Shown here in pieces: positions 33,482-40,758 of a stretch of DNA of 64,000 nt (positions within the stretch are counted from its first letter, which is position 1; every line of letters begins with the position of its first letter). The stretch lies in NCBI GenBank assembly GCA_036262075.1, contig DATAJO010000034.1:62001-126000 (forward strand), given 5' to 3'. The notes beneath the pieces are model-generated. The model made no database searches. It saw nothing but the letters and a program-made list of their open reading frames with translations, and was not told the origin of the DNA. The translations under genes and the position numbers were made by a program. This stretch comes from JACDBZ01 sp036262075. GTDB lineage: Bacteria; Chloroflexota; Limnocylindria; QHBO01.

Positions 33482-34401
33482 GCACCACGGCCGGCCTCGT
33501 GCTCCGCGCGCGGTCCGGCTTCTACACGATCAGGACGGACGAGGGCGACCTGCTCGAGGCGCGCCTCCGCGGCCGCGTGAAGAAGGAGCGGCAGTCTTCG
33601 GACCTCGCCGTCATCGGCGACCGGGTGGTCGTCGAGCGGCTGCCGGACGGCACCGGCGCGATCGAATCGGTCGAGCCGCGCAGGCGGAAGTTCAGCCGCC
33701 GCCAGCCCGGCCCGCGCGGCCAGTGGCGCGAGGACGTCATGGTCGCCAATCCCGACCTCGTCGTGCCGGTCTTCGCCGTCGACCGGCCACCGCCCAACCC
33801 GCGGCTCATCGACCGCTTCCTCGTCGTGGCCGAGTACAACGAGGTGCCGGTGCTCCTCGTCGCCAACAAGGTCGACCTCGTGGAGGCCGATGCGGCGCGC
33901 GCCACCTTCGAGCCCTACCGGCGCATCGGCTACGACGTGATCTACGCCAGCGCCAAGCAGGGCATCGGCATCGACGAGCTGCGCGAGCGGATCGCCGGGC
34001 AATTGTCGATCGTCACCGGCCCGTCCGGGGTCGGGAAGTCGACGCTGCTCAACGCGCTCCAGCCGGGCCTCCTCCTCGCCACCGGCGAAGTGTCCGAGGC
34101 GCTGAAGAAGGGCCGGCATACGACGACGCACGCCGAGCTCCTGCCGCTCCACCACCCGCGCGGCGGCTACGTGGCCGATACGCCCGGCATCCGCGAGCTC
34201 GGCCTGTGGGAGATCCCGCCGTCCGAGCTGGCGTGGTCGTTCCCCGAGTTCCGCGACCACCTCGGCGGCTGCGCCTTCAACGACTGCACCCACGTCCACG
34301 AGCCGCGCTGCGGCCTGCGGTCGGCGGTCGACGCGGGCGCGGTCAGCGCCGAGCGCTACGACTCGTACGTTCGGATGCTGACCGGCGAGCCGGCCGCCTG
34401 A
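33478..34401 (+). CDS. rsgA: Ribosome small subunit-dependent GTPase A
   Basis: A 307-residue circularly permuted GTPase acting in late 30S assembly. It has an N-terminal OB fold (~1-70); then G4 (LLVANKVDLV) comes before G1 (VTGPSGVGKST) and G3 (YVADTPGIREL), the hallmark of the family. The C-terminal zinc motif is CAFNDCTHVHEPRC. The GTG start overlaps the upstream acetyltransferase stop by 4 bases. The length is typical. Confidence 0.95.
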   Translation: MSTTAGLVLRARSGFYTIRTDEGDLLEARLRGRVKKERQSSDLAVIGDRVVVERLPDGTGAIESVEPRRRKFSRRQPGPRGQWREDVMVANPDLVVPVFAVDRPPPNPRLIDRFLVVAEYNEVPVLLVANKVDLVEADAARATFEPYRRIGYDVIYASAKQGIGIDELRERIAGQLSIVTGPSGVGKSTLLNALQPGLLLATGEVSEALKKGRHTTTHAELLPLHHPRGGYVADTPGIRELGLWEIPPSELAWSFPEFRDHLGGCAFNDCTHVHEPRCGLRSAVDAGAVSAERYDSYVRMLTGEPAA

Positions 34402-34442
34402 TCGTCCCGGTGCCGGACTCGCGTGAGGGCCGGGTCTCGCGG

Positions 34443-34448
34443 TAGAAT
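34443..34448 (+). promoter_or_regulatory. -10 box TAGAAT of tRNA-Gly
   Basis: TAGAAT ends 14 bases before the mature tRNA 5' end, so transcription starting ~7 bases after the box leaves a ~8-base leader. No good -35 hexamer. Confidence 0.5.
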
Positions 34449-34462
34449 CGCGACCCTGCCGG

Positions 34463-34538
34463 GCGGGAGTAGCTCAGTTGGCAGAGCGCGACCTTCCCAA
34501 GGTTGAGGCCGCGGGTTCGACCCCCGTCTCCCGCTCCA
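34463..34538 (+). tRNA. tRNA-Gly (CCC)
   Basis: 76 bases including an encoded CCA. The acceptor stem is GCGGGAG/CTCCCGC, the D arm holds AGCTCAGTTGGCAGAGC, and the anticodon loop is TTCCCAA with anticodon CCC, reading GGG. The T arm is CGGGTTCGACCCCCG. Cloverleaf pairing is complete by eye. Confidence 0.96.
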
Positions 34539-34554
34539 TCATCATCGACCGTCG

Positions 34555-35949
34555 TCAGGCCGGGCGGATGTTCTGGTTGCGCCGGAACACGTTGTAGCGG
34601 TCGTAGCGGCGCTTGATCGCGGCCAGCCGCTCGTAGGTCCCGTTCGGATACGCCGCCCGAACGCGCGACTCGCCCTCGTCCTCGAGGAAGTTCACGTACA
34701 CGCCCGTCGCGGCCGGCTCGAGCGCCGCGTACAGCGCGCGGTTCCAGGCGAGGGCGGCATCGGTCGCATCCGGCTCGGCGAACATGTTGATGATCGTGAC
34801 CTGGGCGGCCGCCGCCCGGTGCGGGAAGGCCGTCGCGTCCGCCGGGACGCGGCTCAGCGCGCCACCGAAGCCGCGAACCTGGACCATCGTGCCGGCCGGC
34901 GCCGTCTCGAGGGCGGCCATGATCGCGTCGACCGACGCGTCGTCGACGGCGTCGAGGAACAGCGAGCGGACGGTGTGCGGCCCGGGGGCCTCGGCCTCGC
35001 GCGTCAGCTCGTAGATGCCCGCGTACGGCATCGGCTGGACGACCTCGGCGATCGGGGTGGCCACCGCCCGGAATGGCGCGATGGCCGCCTGGCCATCGGC
35101 CGGGTCGCCGGCGTACACGAACAGGAGCATGACCGTCGGCGTGCCGACGCTGTCCTCCGGCACGAACGGCAGGGGCGGCATGTGCATGACGTTGGCGATG
35201 ACGGTCAGCTCCTCGGGAGCACTGGTCGCGATCGGCACGAGGCTGCGCAGGACGTCGCGCGTGGCCGGCATGAACAGCGCGCCCGCCAGGACCGCCTCGC
35301 CCACCGGCGACAGCCGGTAGCAGAAGCGCGTGACGATGCCGAAGTTGCCGCCGCCACCGCGCAGCGCCCAGAACAGGTCGGGATGCTCGGTGGCCGATGC
35401 CATGCGCACCTCGCCGTCGGCCGTGACGATCTCCACCGCCACCAGCGAGTCGACGGTGAGCCCGTACTTGCGCGCCAGGAAGCCGATGCCGCCGCCGAGC
35501 GTGATGCCGCCGATGCCGACCGACGCCGTGTCGCCGAAGGGCACGGCCATGCCGTGCGGCGCGAGCGCCGCCGTCACATTCCCGGCCGTCAGGCCGGCGC
35601 CGGCCCACACCACGCCCTCGGCGAGGTCGACGTGCAGCCCGCGCAGCTCGCGCGTGTCGATGACGAGGACGCCGTCGCCGGTGCTGTGGCCGGCGAGGCT
35701 GTGCCCGCCCGACCGGACGGCGATCTCGTAGTCGTTGCGGCAGGCGAAGGCGATGGCCGCCGCCACGTCCTGGGCGTCGGCGACGCGCACGATCGCAGCG
35801 GGACGCGCCGCGAAGGCCGTGTTCCAGATACCCGCCGTCGCGTCGAACCGGTCGTCGTCGGGCCGGATCAGCGTGCCGCGCAGCTGCGCCGCAAAGGTGT
35901 CGAGGTCGGAGGCGTCGGGCGCGACGCGGAGGGTGATGGCGGCGTCCAT
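34555..35949 (-). CDS. FAD-binding (PCMH/BBE type) oxidoreductase
   Basis: A 464-residue vanillyl-alcohol-oxidase-superfamily flavoprotein. The PCMH FAD-binding domain has AVRSGGHSLAGHST (the His is the usual site of covalent FAD) and VGIGGITLGGGIGFLARKYGL. A substrate domain follows, and the C-terminus ends in the BBE (berberine bridge-like) motif YDRYNVFRRNQNI. The second Cys linkage of bicovalent members (GxCxxV) is not seen, so FAD is likely mono-covalent. No signal peptide. ATG 35949 has GGAG upstream. Substrate unknown. It converges on tRNA-Gly. Confidence 0.9.
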   Translation of the reverse strand: MDAAITLRVAPDASDLDTFAAQLRGTLIRPDDDRFDATAGIWNTAFAARPAAIVRVADAQDVAAAIAFACRNDYEIAVRSGGHSLAGHSTGDGVLVIDTRELRGLHVDLAEGVVWAGAGLTAGNVTAALAPHGMAVPFGDTASVGIGGITLGGGIGFLARKYGLTVDSLVAVEIVTADGEVRMASATEHPDLFWALRGGGGNFGIVTRFCYRLSPVGEAVLAGALFMPATRDVLRSLVPIATSAPEELTVIANVMHMPPLPFVPEDSVGTPTVMLLFVYAGDPADGQAAIAPFRAVATPIAEVVQPMPYAGIYELTREAEAPGPHTVRSLFLDAVDDASVDAIMAALETAPAGTMVQVRGFGGALSRVPADATAFPHRAAAAQVTIINMFAEPDATDAALAWNRALYAALEPAATGVYVNFLEDEGESRVRAAYPNGTYERLAAIKRRYDRYNVFRRNQNIRPA

Positions 35950-36093
35950 GGCGGGCGGGCTCCTGTTCGGAATGGATGGGCTGATGACCGCCCCATCGTC
36001 GGGCAGCAGCGGGCGCGGTCCATCGGATGGACGGCGTGATCGGTGACCGCGCAACCGTCGCGCGCGCTCCTACGTCGTCCGGCCGAGCCGGTC

Positions 36094-36099
36094 TATCCT
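36094..36099 (+). promoter_or_regulatory. -10 box TATCCT of the thioesterase gene
   Basis: TATCCT is 6 bases upstream of ATG 36106 and implies a leaderless transcript. Confidence 0.5.
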
Positions 36100-36105
36100 C
36101 GCCGC

Positions 36106-36540
36106 ATGGCCAGCGAGCCCCATCGCCCCGACCCGTGGCGCTTCACGATGCGCCACGCCGTCCGGCAGTACGAGCTCGACGTCCTCGGCCATGTGAACAA
36201 CGCCGTGTACCTCAACTGGATCGAGCAGGCGGCCATCGACCACGTCGAGGCCCTCGGCTTCGGCCGGGACTGGTCGGCCGCGCAGGGCGGCGTCTGGGTC
36301 GTCCGCGAGCACCGCATCACCTACCTGCGGCCGGTCGAGTACGGCGACACGGTCCTCATCACCACGCTGCCCCAGGAGCTGCGCGGCGTGCGCGGGACGC
36401 GGCGCACGGAGATCCATCGCGAGTCGGACGGCGCGCTCACCACCGAGGCCGTCACCGAGTGGATCTGGGTCCGATCCGCCGACGGCCGCCCGGGCCGGGT
36501 GCCGCCCGAGCTGATCGCCCTCTTCACGCGCGAGCCATGA
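36106..36540 (+). CDS. Acyl-CoA thioesterase (4-hydroxybenzoyl-CoA thioesterase/YbgC-like hotdog)
   Basis: A 144-residue single hotdog domain. It carries the family motif YELDVLGHVNNAVYLNWIE, with the catalytic Asp and the HVNN turn, and a following helix AAIDHVEALGF. It should hydrolyse acyl-CoA thioesters; chain length preference cannot be read from sequence. The start is fixed by the -10 box, and a GTG at 36043 upstream is less likely. The 3' end runs into a 9-bp tandem repeat. Confidence 0.9.
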   Translation: MASEPHRPDPWRFTMRHAVRQYELDVLGHVNNAVYLNWIEQAAIDHVEALGFGRDWSAAQGGVWVVREHRITYLRPVEYGDTVLITTLPQELRGVRGTRRTEIHRESDGALTTEAVTEWIWVRSADGRPGRVPPELIALFTREP

Positions 36541-36559
36541 AGCCGATGGAGCCGATGGA
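36533..36559. repeat. 9-bp tandem repeat AGCCGATGG at a gene end
   Basis: Two perfect and one degenerate copies of AGCCGATGG around the thioesterase stop codon. The reverse complement (CATCGGCTC) is tandemly repeated at 62755-62781 after another gene. Confidence 0.6.
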
Positions 36560-36643
36560 CTAGGGCTCCGGCGCGATGAAGGCGAGCGTGGCGATGACGA
36601 GGACCGTCGCCGCGATGAGAGAGACGAGCTCGGGCAGTGCCAT
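36560..36643 (-). CDS. Possible 27-aa single-helix membrane peptide
   Basis: ATG to TAG frame encoding a nearly continuous hydrophobic helix (LVSLIAATVLVIATLAFIA) framed by ALPE and PEP. No clear Shine-Dalgarno or -10 box. It lies after the anti-sigma-like gene on the same strand, 84 bases from its stop. Short hydrophobic proteins like this are often missed, but conservation is needed to call it. Confidence 0.3.
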   Translation of the reverse strand: MALPELVSLIAATVLVIATLAFIAPEP

Positions 36644-36727
36644 GCCCGTCAGACGCCGGAGGCGTCGCTCCGGATCCGCGCTCCCGCCGGACAATCGACG
36701 TACCCGGACGTCGGACGAGCGTCCGGC

Positions 36728-37330
36728 CTAGTCGTCCCCGCCGCCTCCGCCGCCCGGGCCGGAGTTGTCGTCGTCGCTCGGCTCGGGCGTCTCGAAGTCG
36801 TCGTCCCCGCCACCGCCTCCGCCGCCCGGGCCGGAGTTGTCGTCGTCGCTCGGCTCGGGCGTCTCCAGCTCGTCGTCGTCACTCGGCGTCGGGGTGGCCG
36901 GCTCGACGGTCGGCGACTCGCTCGCGCTCGGCGATGGCGACGGCGTCTCGCTCGGCGACGGGCTGACCGACGGCGACTCGACCTCCGACGGCGCCGCCGG
37001 CACCGACGGGCTCGGCGAGGCGCCGACGTTGGTGCGGGTCGCGTCGGCGAGCATCGAGAACGCGACCGCCACGACGACCGCGGCGGCAACCACGGCGGCC
37101 GCGGCCGCGCCGCGCCCGATCCCGCGGAGCGGCGCGAACCAGCCGGCGACGCGCGCGCGCCAGCCGACCTGGTCGGGCTCGGCGTCGACCGCGTCGAGGA
37201 TGCGCGACATGAGGTCGCCCGCCGGCGCCGGCGACGTGGATGCGGCGTACGACTCGAGGCGCTCGGCGAGCTGCTCGAGCTCCGGGTCCTCGCGGTCCAG
37301 CTCGCTCGGGTCGAAGTGGTTCAGGGTCAT
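36728..37330 (-). CDS. Membrane-anchored anti-sigma-like protein with acidic SGPG repeats
   Basis: A 200-residue protein coupled to the ECF sigma gene by an ATGA overlap, so it is probably its regulator. It has a cytosolic part (~1-80: FDPSELDREDPELEQLAERLESY...DLMSRILDAV), one transmembrane helix (~87-108, Ala/Val-rich), then an extracellular Ser/Pro linker (SPSPSETPSPSPSASESP) and a C-terminal pair of 24-residue repeats ETPEPSDDDNSGPGGGGGG. It lacks the zinc HC2 motif. The terminal repeats share DDNSGPG with the secreted protein encoded at 37927. Confidence 0.75.
   Translation of the reverse strand: MTLNHFDPSELDREDPELEQLAERLESYAASTSPAPAGDLMSRILDAVDAEPDQVGWRARVAGWFAPLRGIGRGAAAAAVVAAAVVVAVAFSMLADATRTNVGASPSPSVPAAPSEVESPSVSPSPSETPSPSPSASESPTVEPATPTPSDDDELETPEPSDDDNSGPGGGGGGGDDDFETPEPSDDDNSGPGGGGGGDD
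36731..36870 (-). repeat. 72-bp tandem repeat in the anti-sigma-like gene
   Basis: CGCCCGGGCCGGAGTTGTCG recurs at 36751 and 36823, period 72 bases (24 codons), producing the two ETPEPSDDDNSGPGG units. The copies are almost identical. Confidence 0.8.
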
Positions 37331-37875
37331 CGGTCGGGTGCCTCGGTCGGCTCGAGGATCGGGCGCAGCCGCTCGAGCCCGCGGCGGAGGTGCGTCTTCA
37401 CGGTGTTCAGCGGCCGCCCGGTCGTCTCGGCCACGTCGGCCAGCGAGAGGTCGCCGAGGAAGCGGAGGGCGACGGTCTCGCGGTACGGCTCCGGCAGGCC
37501 GGCGATCGCGTCGCGCACCGCCCGGTCGCGCTCGGCCGCCACCACGGCGCGCGCCGGCTCCGTCGACCGATCGCCGAGGCGCGCCTCGGCGACGTCGGCG
37601 AGATCGACGGCCTCGCGCCGCTGGGAGAGCCTGCGGAACGCGATGCGCGAGGCGATCCGGATGAGCCACGCGCGCGGGCTGCCCTCGCCCCGGTAGCCGC
37701 GGAGCGATCGGAACGCCGCCACGAAGGCCTCCTGGGTCACGTCCTCGGCGTCCGCCGCGCGGCCGAGGATGCGGTACGCCGCCTGGTAGACGGAGCGGGT
37801 CTCGCGCTGGACGAGGATGGTGAACGCCCTCCGGTCGCCGGAGCGAAGCGCATCGATGAGGGCGTGGTCCTCCAC
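37327..37875 (-). CDS. ECF-family RNA polymerase sigma factor
   Basis: 182 residues from GTG 37875. Region 2 is ALIDALRSGDRRAFTILVQRE...RAADAEDVTQEAFVAAFRSLRGYRGEG, with the DAEDVTQE core; region 4 is IAGLPEPYRETVALRFLGDLSLADVAETTGRPLNTVKTHLRRGL. An ATG at 37923 would add 16 residues; GTG fits the family better, is 6 bases from a CACGAT box and lies inside a strong inverted repeat. It overlaps its anti-sigma-like partner by 4 bases and follows an acidic secreted protein gene. Confidence 0.9.
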   Translation of the reverse strand: MEDHALIDALRSGDRRAFTILVQRETRSVYQAAYRILGRAADAEDVTQEAFVAAFRSLRGYRGEGSPRAWLIRIASRIAFRRLSQRREAVDLADVAEARLGDRSTEPARAVVAAERDRAVRDAIAGLPEPYRETVALRFLGDLSLADVAETTGRPLNTVKTHLRRGLERLRPILEPTEAPDR

Positions 37876-37885
37876 GCCCTCATCG
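37854..37885. promoter_or_regulatory. Perfect 14-bp inverted repeat over the sigma gene start codon
   Basis: CGATGAGGGCGTGG (37854-37867), TCCT, CCACGCCCTCATCG (37872-37885): a perfect 32-bp palindrome-like element. It contains the proposed GTG start (37875) on the minus strand. It could be an operator or an RNA hairpin that hides the start. Confidence 0.65.
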
Positions 37886-37926
37886 TGCCATGGGGCCGAG
37901 GCGAAATCGGCCACCGACCGCATCGG

Positions 37927-38535
37927 TCAGTCGTCGTGGTCGTCCGGACCGTCGTCATGACCCGACCGGCCGCTGTGGTCGTCGTCGTCATCGTCGCCGT
38001 TGCCCGGTCCGGAGTTGTCGTCATCGTCGTCGTCGTCGGCGTTCCCCGGGCCGGAGTTGTCGTCATCGTCGGCGTTCCCCGGGCCGGAGTTGTCGTCGTC
38101 GTCGTCGCGATCGTCGAACGAGGCGCTGGCCGAGGCCGAAGCCGAAGCCGCAGCCGATGTGGTGGCCGATGCGCCCGCGCCGATGCAATCGTCGTCGCCC
38201 TCGGCCAGGTCCTCGGCGTCACAGTCGTCGTCGCGATCGTCGTCGTCGCGGTCACCGCCGCGGTCGTCGAGCGACGGGCTCGCCTCGGGCGAGGCGGAGG
38301 CCGATGCAGAGGCCGATGCGGAGGCAGTGGCCGATGCCGAGGCGGCATCGGAGAACAGGGCGCCACCGGCGGTGTCCGACGCGGATGCCGATGGGCTGGC
38401 GCCGTCGTCACCCGGCTCGTTGGCGGTGGCGAGCGCGGTGCCGGCCAGGATCAGCAGGCCGGCGGCGAGGACTGGGCCTCGGAAGGATCGAAACAGGTTC
38501 ACGTTCAGGCTCCCGACGGTTCTCGATTCGGCCAC
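37927..38535 (-). CDS. Secreted low-complexity acidic protein with DDNSGPG repeats
   Basis: Up to 202 residues: signal peptide (GPVLAAGLLILAGTALATA), then Ser/Ala-rich and Asp-rich stretches (DDRGGDRDDDDRDDDC...), one Cys pair (CDAEDLAEGDDDC), and a C-terminal series DDDDDNSGPGN repeated four times. It could bind Ca2+ or wall polymers through its acidic repeats. It is the first gene of a minus-strand set with the ECF sigma and the anti-sigma-like gene, and its DDNSGPG motif also occurs in the latter. The start is GTG 38535, or GTG 38502 with GGGAG upstream. Confidence 0.7.
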   Translation of the reverse strand: MAESRTVGSLNVNLFRSFRGPVLAAGLLILAGTALATANEPGDDGASPSASASDTAGGALFSDAASASATASASASASASASPEASPSLDDRGGDRDDDDRDDDCDAEDLAEGDDDCIGAGASATTSAAASASASASASFDDRDDDDDNSGPGNADDDDNSGPGNADDDDDDDNSGPGNGDDDDDDHSGRSGHDDGPDDHDD

Positions 38536-38582
38536 TCCGCGTGGCCCTCACCCCTATCGAGACAGTCGGGAGCCCGAAGGTT

Positions 38583-39035
38583 TCAGTCGTGCTCGTCCTC
38601 GAGCGTGGCGTGGACGGTGATCTCGACGTTGCCGGCCAGCGCGCGGGAGATGGGGCAGTTGTCCTTCGCGCCCTGCGCCGCGGTCTCGAACGCGGCCTCA
38701 TCGGCTCCCGGGACGACGCCGACGACGTCGAGCTCGGAGCGCGTGACCGTCCACTTCTCGTCGACGCGGTCGAACGTGACGGAGGCCGAGACGTGGAGAT
38801 GGTCCGGGGGCGTGCCGTTCCGCGCCAGCTGCCCGGACAGCGCCATGGCGAAGCACGACGCGTGGGCGGCGGCGAGCAGCTCCTCCGGCGACGTGCGTCC
38901 GTCGGCGGATTCGGTGCGCGATGCCCACGAGACGGGGAGATCGGTGAACAGCTCACTCGTGCCGGCGCTGACGGAGCCCGACCCCTCGGCGAGCGAGCCG
39001 GTCCAGGTGACGGTTGCGGTTCGTATGGCGGCCAT
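38583..39035 (-). CDS. OsmC/Ohr-family peroxiredoxin
   Basis: A 150-residue OsmC-fold thiol peroxidase. The two redox cysteines are in place: AAHASCFAMALSGQL and KDNCPISRALAG, with the conserved Arg/Glu region ADGRTSPEELLAAA. It reduces organic hydroperoxides. The sequence is nearer OsmC/YhfA than Ohr. It is divergent from an acetyltransferase gene and shares a 35-bp intergenic region with it. Confidence 0.92.
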   Translation of the reverse strand: MAAIRTATVTWTGSLAEGSGSVSAGTSELFTDLPVSWASRTESADGRTSPEELLAAAHASCFAMALSGQLARNGTPPDHLHVSASVTFDRVDEKWTVTRSELDVVGVVPGADEAAFETAAQGAKDNCPISRALAGNVEITVHATLEDEHD

Positions 39036-39056
39036 GGATGCGGTCCCTCTCTTCGC

Positions 39057-39062
39057 TAGACT
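39057..39062 (+). promoter_or_regulatory. -10 box TAGACT of the RimJ/RimL-type gene
   Basis: TAGACT lies 8 bases before GTG 39071. Confidence 0.45.
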
Positions 39063-39070
39063 CGGGCCAG

Positions 39071-39655
39071 GTGGAGAGCGTACCGGAACGCCGCCCGATG
39101 ATCCGCGGCGAGCACGTCTACCTGCGTCCGGCCGAGCGGACCGACCTCCCGGCGTTCGTCCGCTGGCTGAGCGACGCCGACGTGACGCGCAACCTCGCGC
39201 TGCGAGCGCCGATCAGCCTCGCGTTCGAGGAGGGCTGGTTCGAGCGCATGCTCGACGCCCAGGGCACGACCGACTACCACTTCGTCATCTGCCTCCTCGC
39301 CGACGACCGCCCGATCGGCACCATCGGCCTCCACGCCGTCGACACCCTGAACGGCAGCGCCGAGTTCGGCATCGCCATCGGCGAGACCTCGGAGTGGGGC
39401 AAGGGCTACGGGACCGATGCGACCCGCGCCATCCGCGACTTCGCCTTCGCCGAGCTCCGCCTCGAGCGCCTCAGCCTGGAGGTCTACGTTGGCAACGATC
39501 GCGGCAAGCGCGCATACGCAAAGGCAGGCTTCGTGCACGAGGCGACCCTGCGCCACGCTCGCTACCAGCGCGGCGCGTACGAGGACGTCGAGATCATGAG
39601 CATCGTGCGCGACGAGTGGCTGGCGCTCACCCGGCGGGACGGAACGGACCGCTGA
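39071..39655 (+). CDS. GNAT-family N-acetyltransferase (RimJ/RimL type)
   Basis: A 194-residue single GNAT domain: start ...MIRGEHVYLRPAERTDLPAFVRWLSD, the acetyl-CoA loop TSEWGKGYGTDATRAI, and the C-terminal NDRGKRAYAKAGFVHEATLR. The RimJ/RimL group acetylates protein N-termini or small molecules, and the target here is unknown. GTG 39071 fits the promoter; ATG 39098 is an alternative. The downstream GalT-like gene probably starts within the stop codon overlap. Confidence 0.9.
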   Translation: MESVPERRPMIRGEHVYLRPAERTDLPAFVRWLSDADVTRNLALRAPISLAFEEGWFERMLDAQGTTDYHFVICLLADDRPIGTIGLHAVDTLNGSAEFGIAIGETSEWGKGYGTDATRAIRDFAFAELRLERLSLEVYVGNDRGKRAYAKAGFVHEATLRHARYQRGAYEDVEIMSIVRDEWLALTRRDGTDR

Positions 39656-40728
39656 GCCACATCGCCGATCTGCCGGCACGGGTCGCCGGCCTCGAGGGGG
39701 TGGCAGCCGAACGTGCCGCGCGGCTGCTCGCCGTCGAGCCGATCGATGGGCGGACCGACCCGCCGCCCGGCCTCGAGCCCTGGCTGGAGCGCACGTTCGG
39801 GTCCGCCGACGCCGTGCGCGAGCAGCACCTCGTGCGCGTGACGAACCTCATGACGCTCGACAGCACCGTCTTCGCCGGCCTCCGCTCGCGACGTCCGATG
39901 GACACGCGGGCGACCGCGGACCTCGCCGCCGAGATCGAGCGCACCCGTGGCGACGCGTTCTGCCACCCCGAGGCGGAGACGCCGGCCAACGCCTTCGGCC
40001 GGGTCCGTGGCCGCCGCATGGTGAGCGGCGCGAACGCCGCCATGGCCGATGCGCACCACGGGGTCCTCGTCTTCGACGAGCACGATCCGCTCGCCTTCGA
40101 CGCCGATCTCGTCGCCGACCTGCTCGACACCGGCCGCGCCTGGGCCGAGCTCGCTCGTGAGGCCGATCCGGCCGCCGTGGAGTACCTCCTCATCTGGAAC
40201 TGCCTGTGGCGCGCCGGCGGCTCGATCGTCCACGGCCACGCGCAGGTGCTCGCCGGCGATCGACCGCACGCGCGGCTGGGCCGCTTCCGCGGCGACGCCG
40301 ATGCGTACCTGGCCGTCACCGGGGCCAGCCTGATCGCCGACCTCGTCGACGTCCACGCCGACCTCGGCCTGGCGATCCGACCCGCGCGGGACGTCGCCGT
40401 GCTGGCCCACCTCACGCCGATGAAGGAGCGCGAGATCCTCGTCGTCGGTGAGCCGGGGATGGACGAGCGCGCCCCGGCCTTCGCCGATGCCGTCGGCCGC
40501 ATCGTCGTCGCCTTCCGCGATCGGCTCGGCGTCCGCTCCTTCAACCTCGCCCTGTGGCGCCCGCCGCTCGACGCCACGAACGACCCGATGCCGCCCGTCG
40601 TCCGGCTCGTCGACCGCGGCGCGCCGTCGGTCCGGCCGTCGGATATCGGCGCCATGGAGCTGTACGGCTCCCCGATCGTCGGCAGCGACCCGTACGAGGT
40701 CATCGAGGCCCTTCGCGACCTCCGCTGA
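39652..40728 (+). CDS. GalT/HIT-superfamily nucleotidyltransferase-like protein
   Basis: About 358 residues. A HIT/GalT-type catalytic motif is visible as GGSIVHGHAQVLAG (H-x-H-x-Q), together with NAFGRVRGRRMVSGANAAM and MADAHHGVLVFDEHDP. The fold resembles galactose-1-phosphate uridylyltransferase halves, so it may be a nucleotide-sugar phosphorylase or uridylyltransferase. The start is uncertain: CTG 39652 would overlap the previous stop as CTGA, while GTG 39700 gives a protein 16 residues shorter. A second GalT-like gene follows 30 bases later with its own -10 box. Confidence 0.75.
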   Translation: MSHIADLPARVAGLEGVAAERAARLLAVEPIDGRTDPPPGLEPWLERTFGSADAVREQHLVRVTNLMTLDSTVFAGLRSRRPMDTRATADLAAEIERTRGDAFCHPEAETPANAFGRVRGRRMVSGANAAMADAHHGVLVFDEHDPLAFDADLVADLLDTGRAWAELAREADPAAVEYLLIWNCLWRAGGSIVHGHAQVLAGDRPHARLGRFRGDADAYLAVTGASLIADLVDVHADLGLAIRPARDVAVLAHLTPMKEREILVVGEPGMDERAPAFADAVGRIVVAFRDRLGVRSFNLALWRPPLDATNDPMPPVVRLVDRGAPSVRPSDIGAMELYGSPIVGSDPYEVIEALRDLR

Positions 40729-40746
40729 GCGTGGCGGGCCATCGAG

Positions 40747-40752
40747 TACGAT
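40747..40752 (+). promoter_or_regulatory. -10 box TACGAT of the second GalT-like gene
   Basis: TACGAT is 6 bases before GTG 40759. Confidence 0.5.
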
Positions 40753-40758
40753 GCCGCC

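Noticed and set aside
37240..39650. 1162-codon open frame running antisense through the sigma, acidic-protein and OsmC genes
   Set aside because: Only its last part (from ~39652) encodes a recognisable GalT/HIT-like protein. The upstream part is antisense to well-supported genes and is Arg/Val/Gly repeats.
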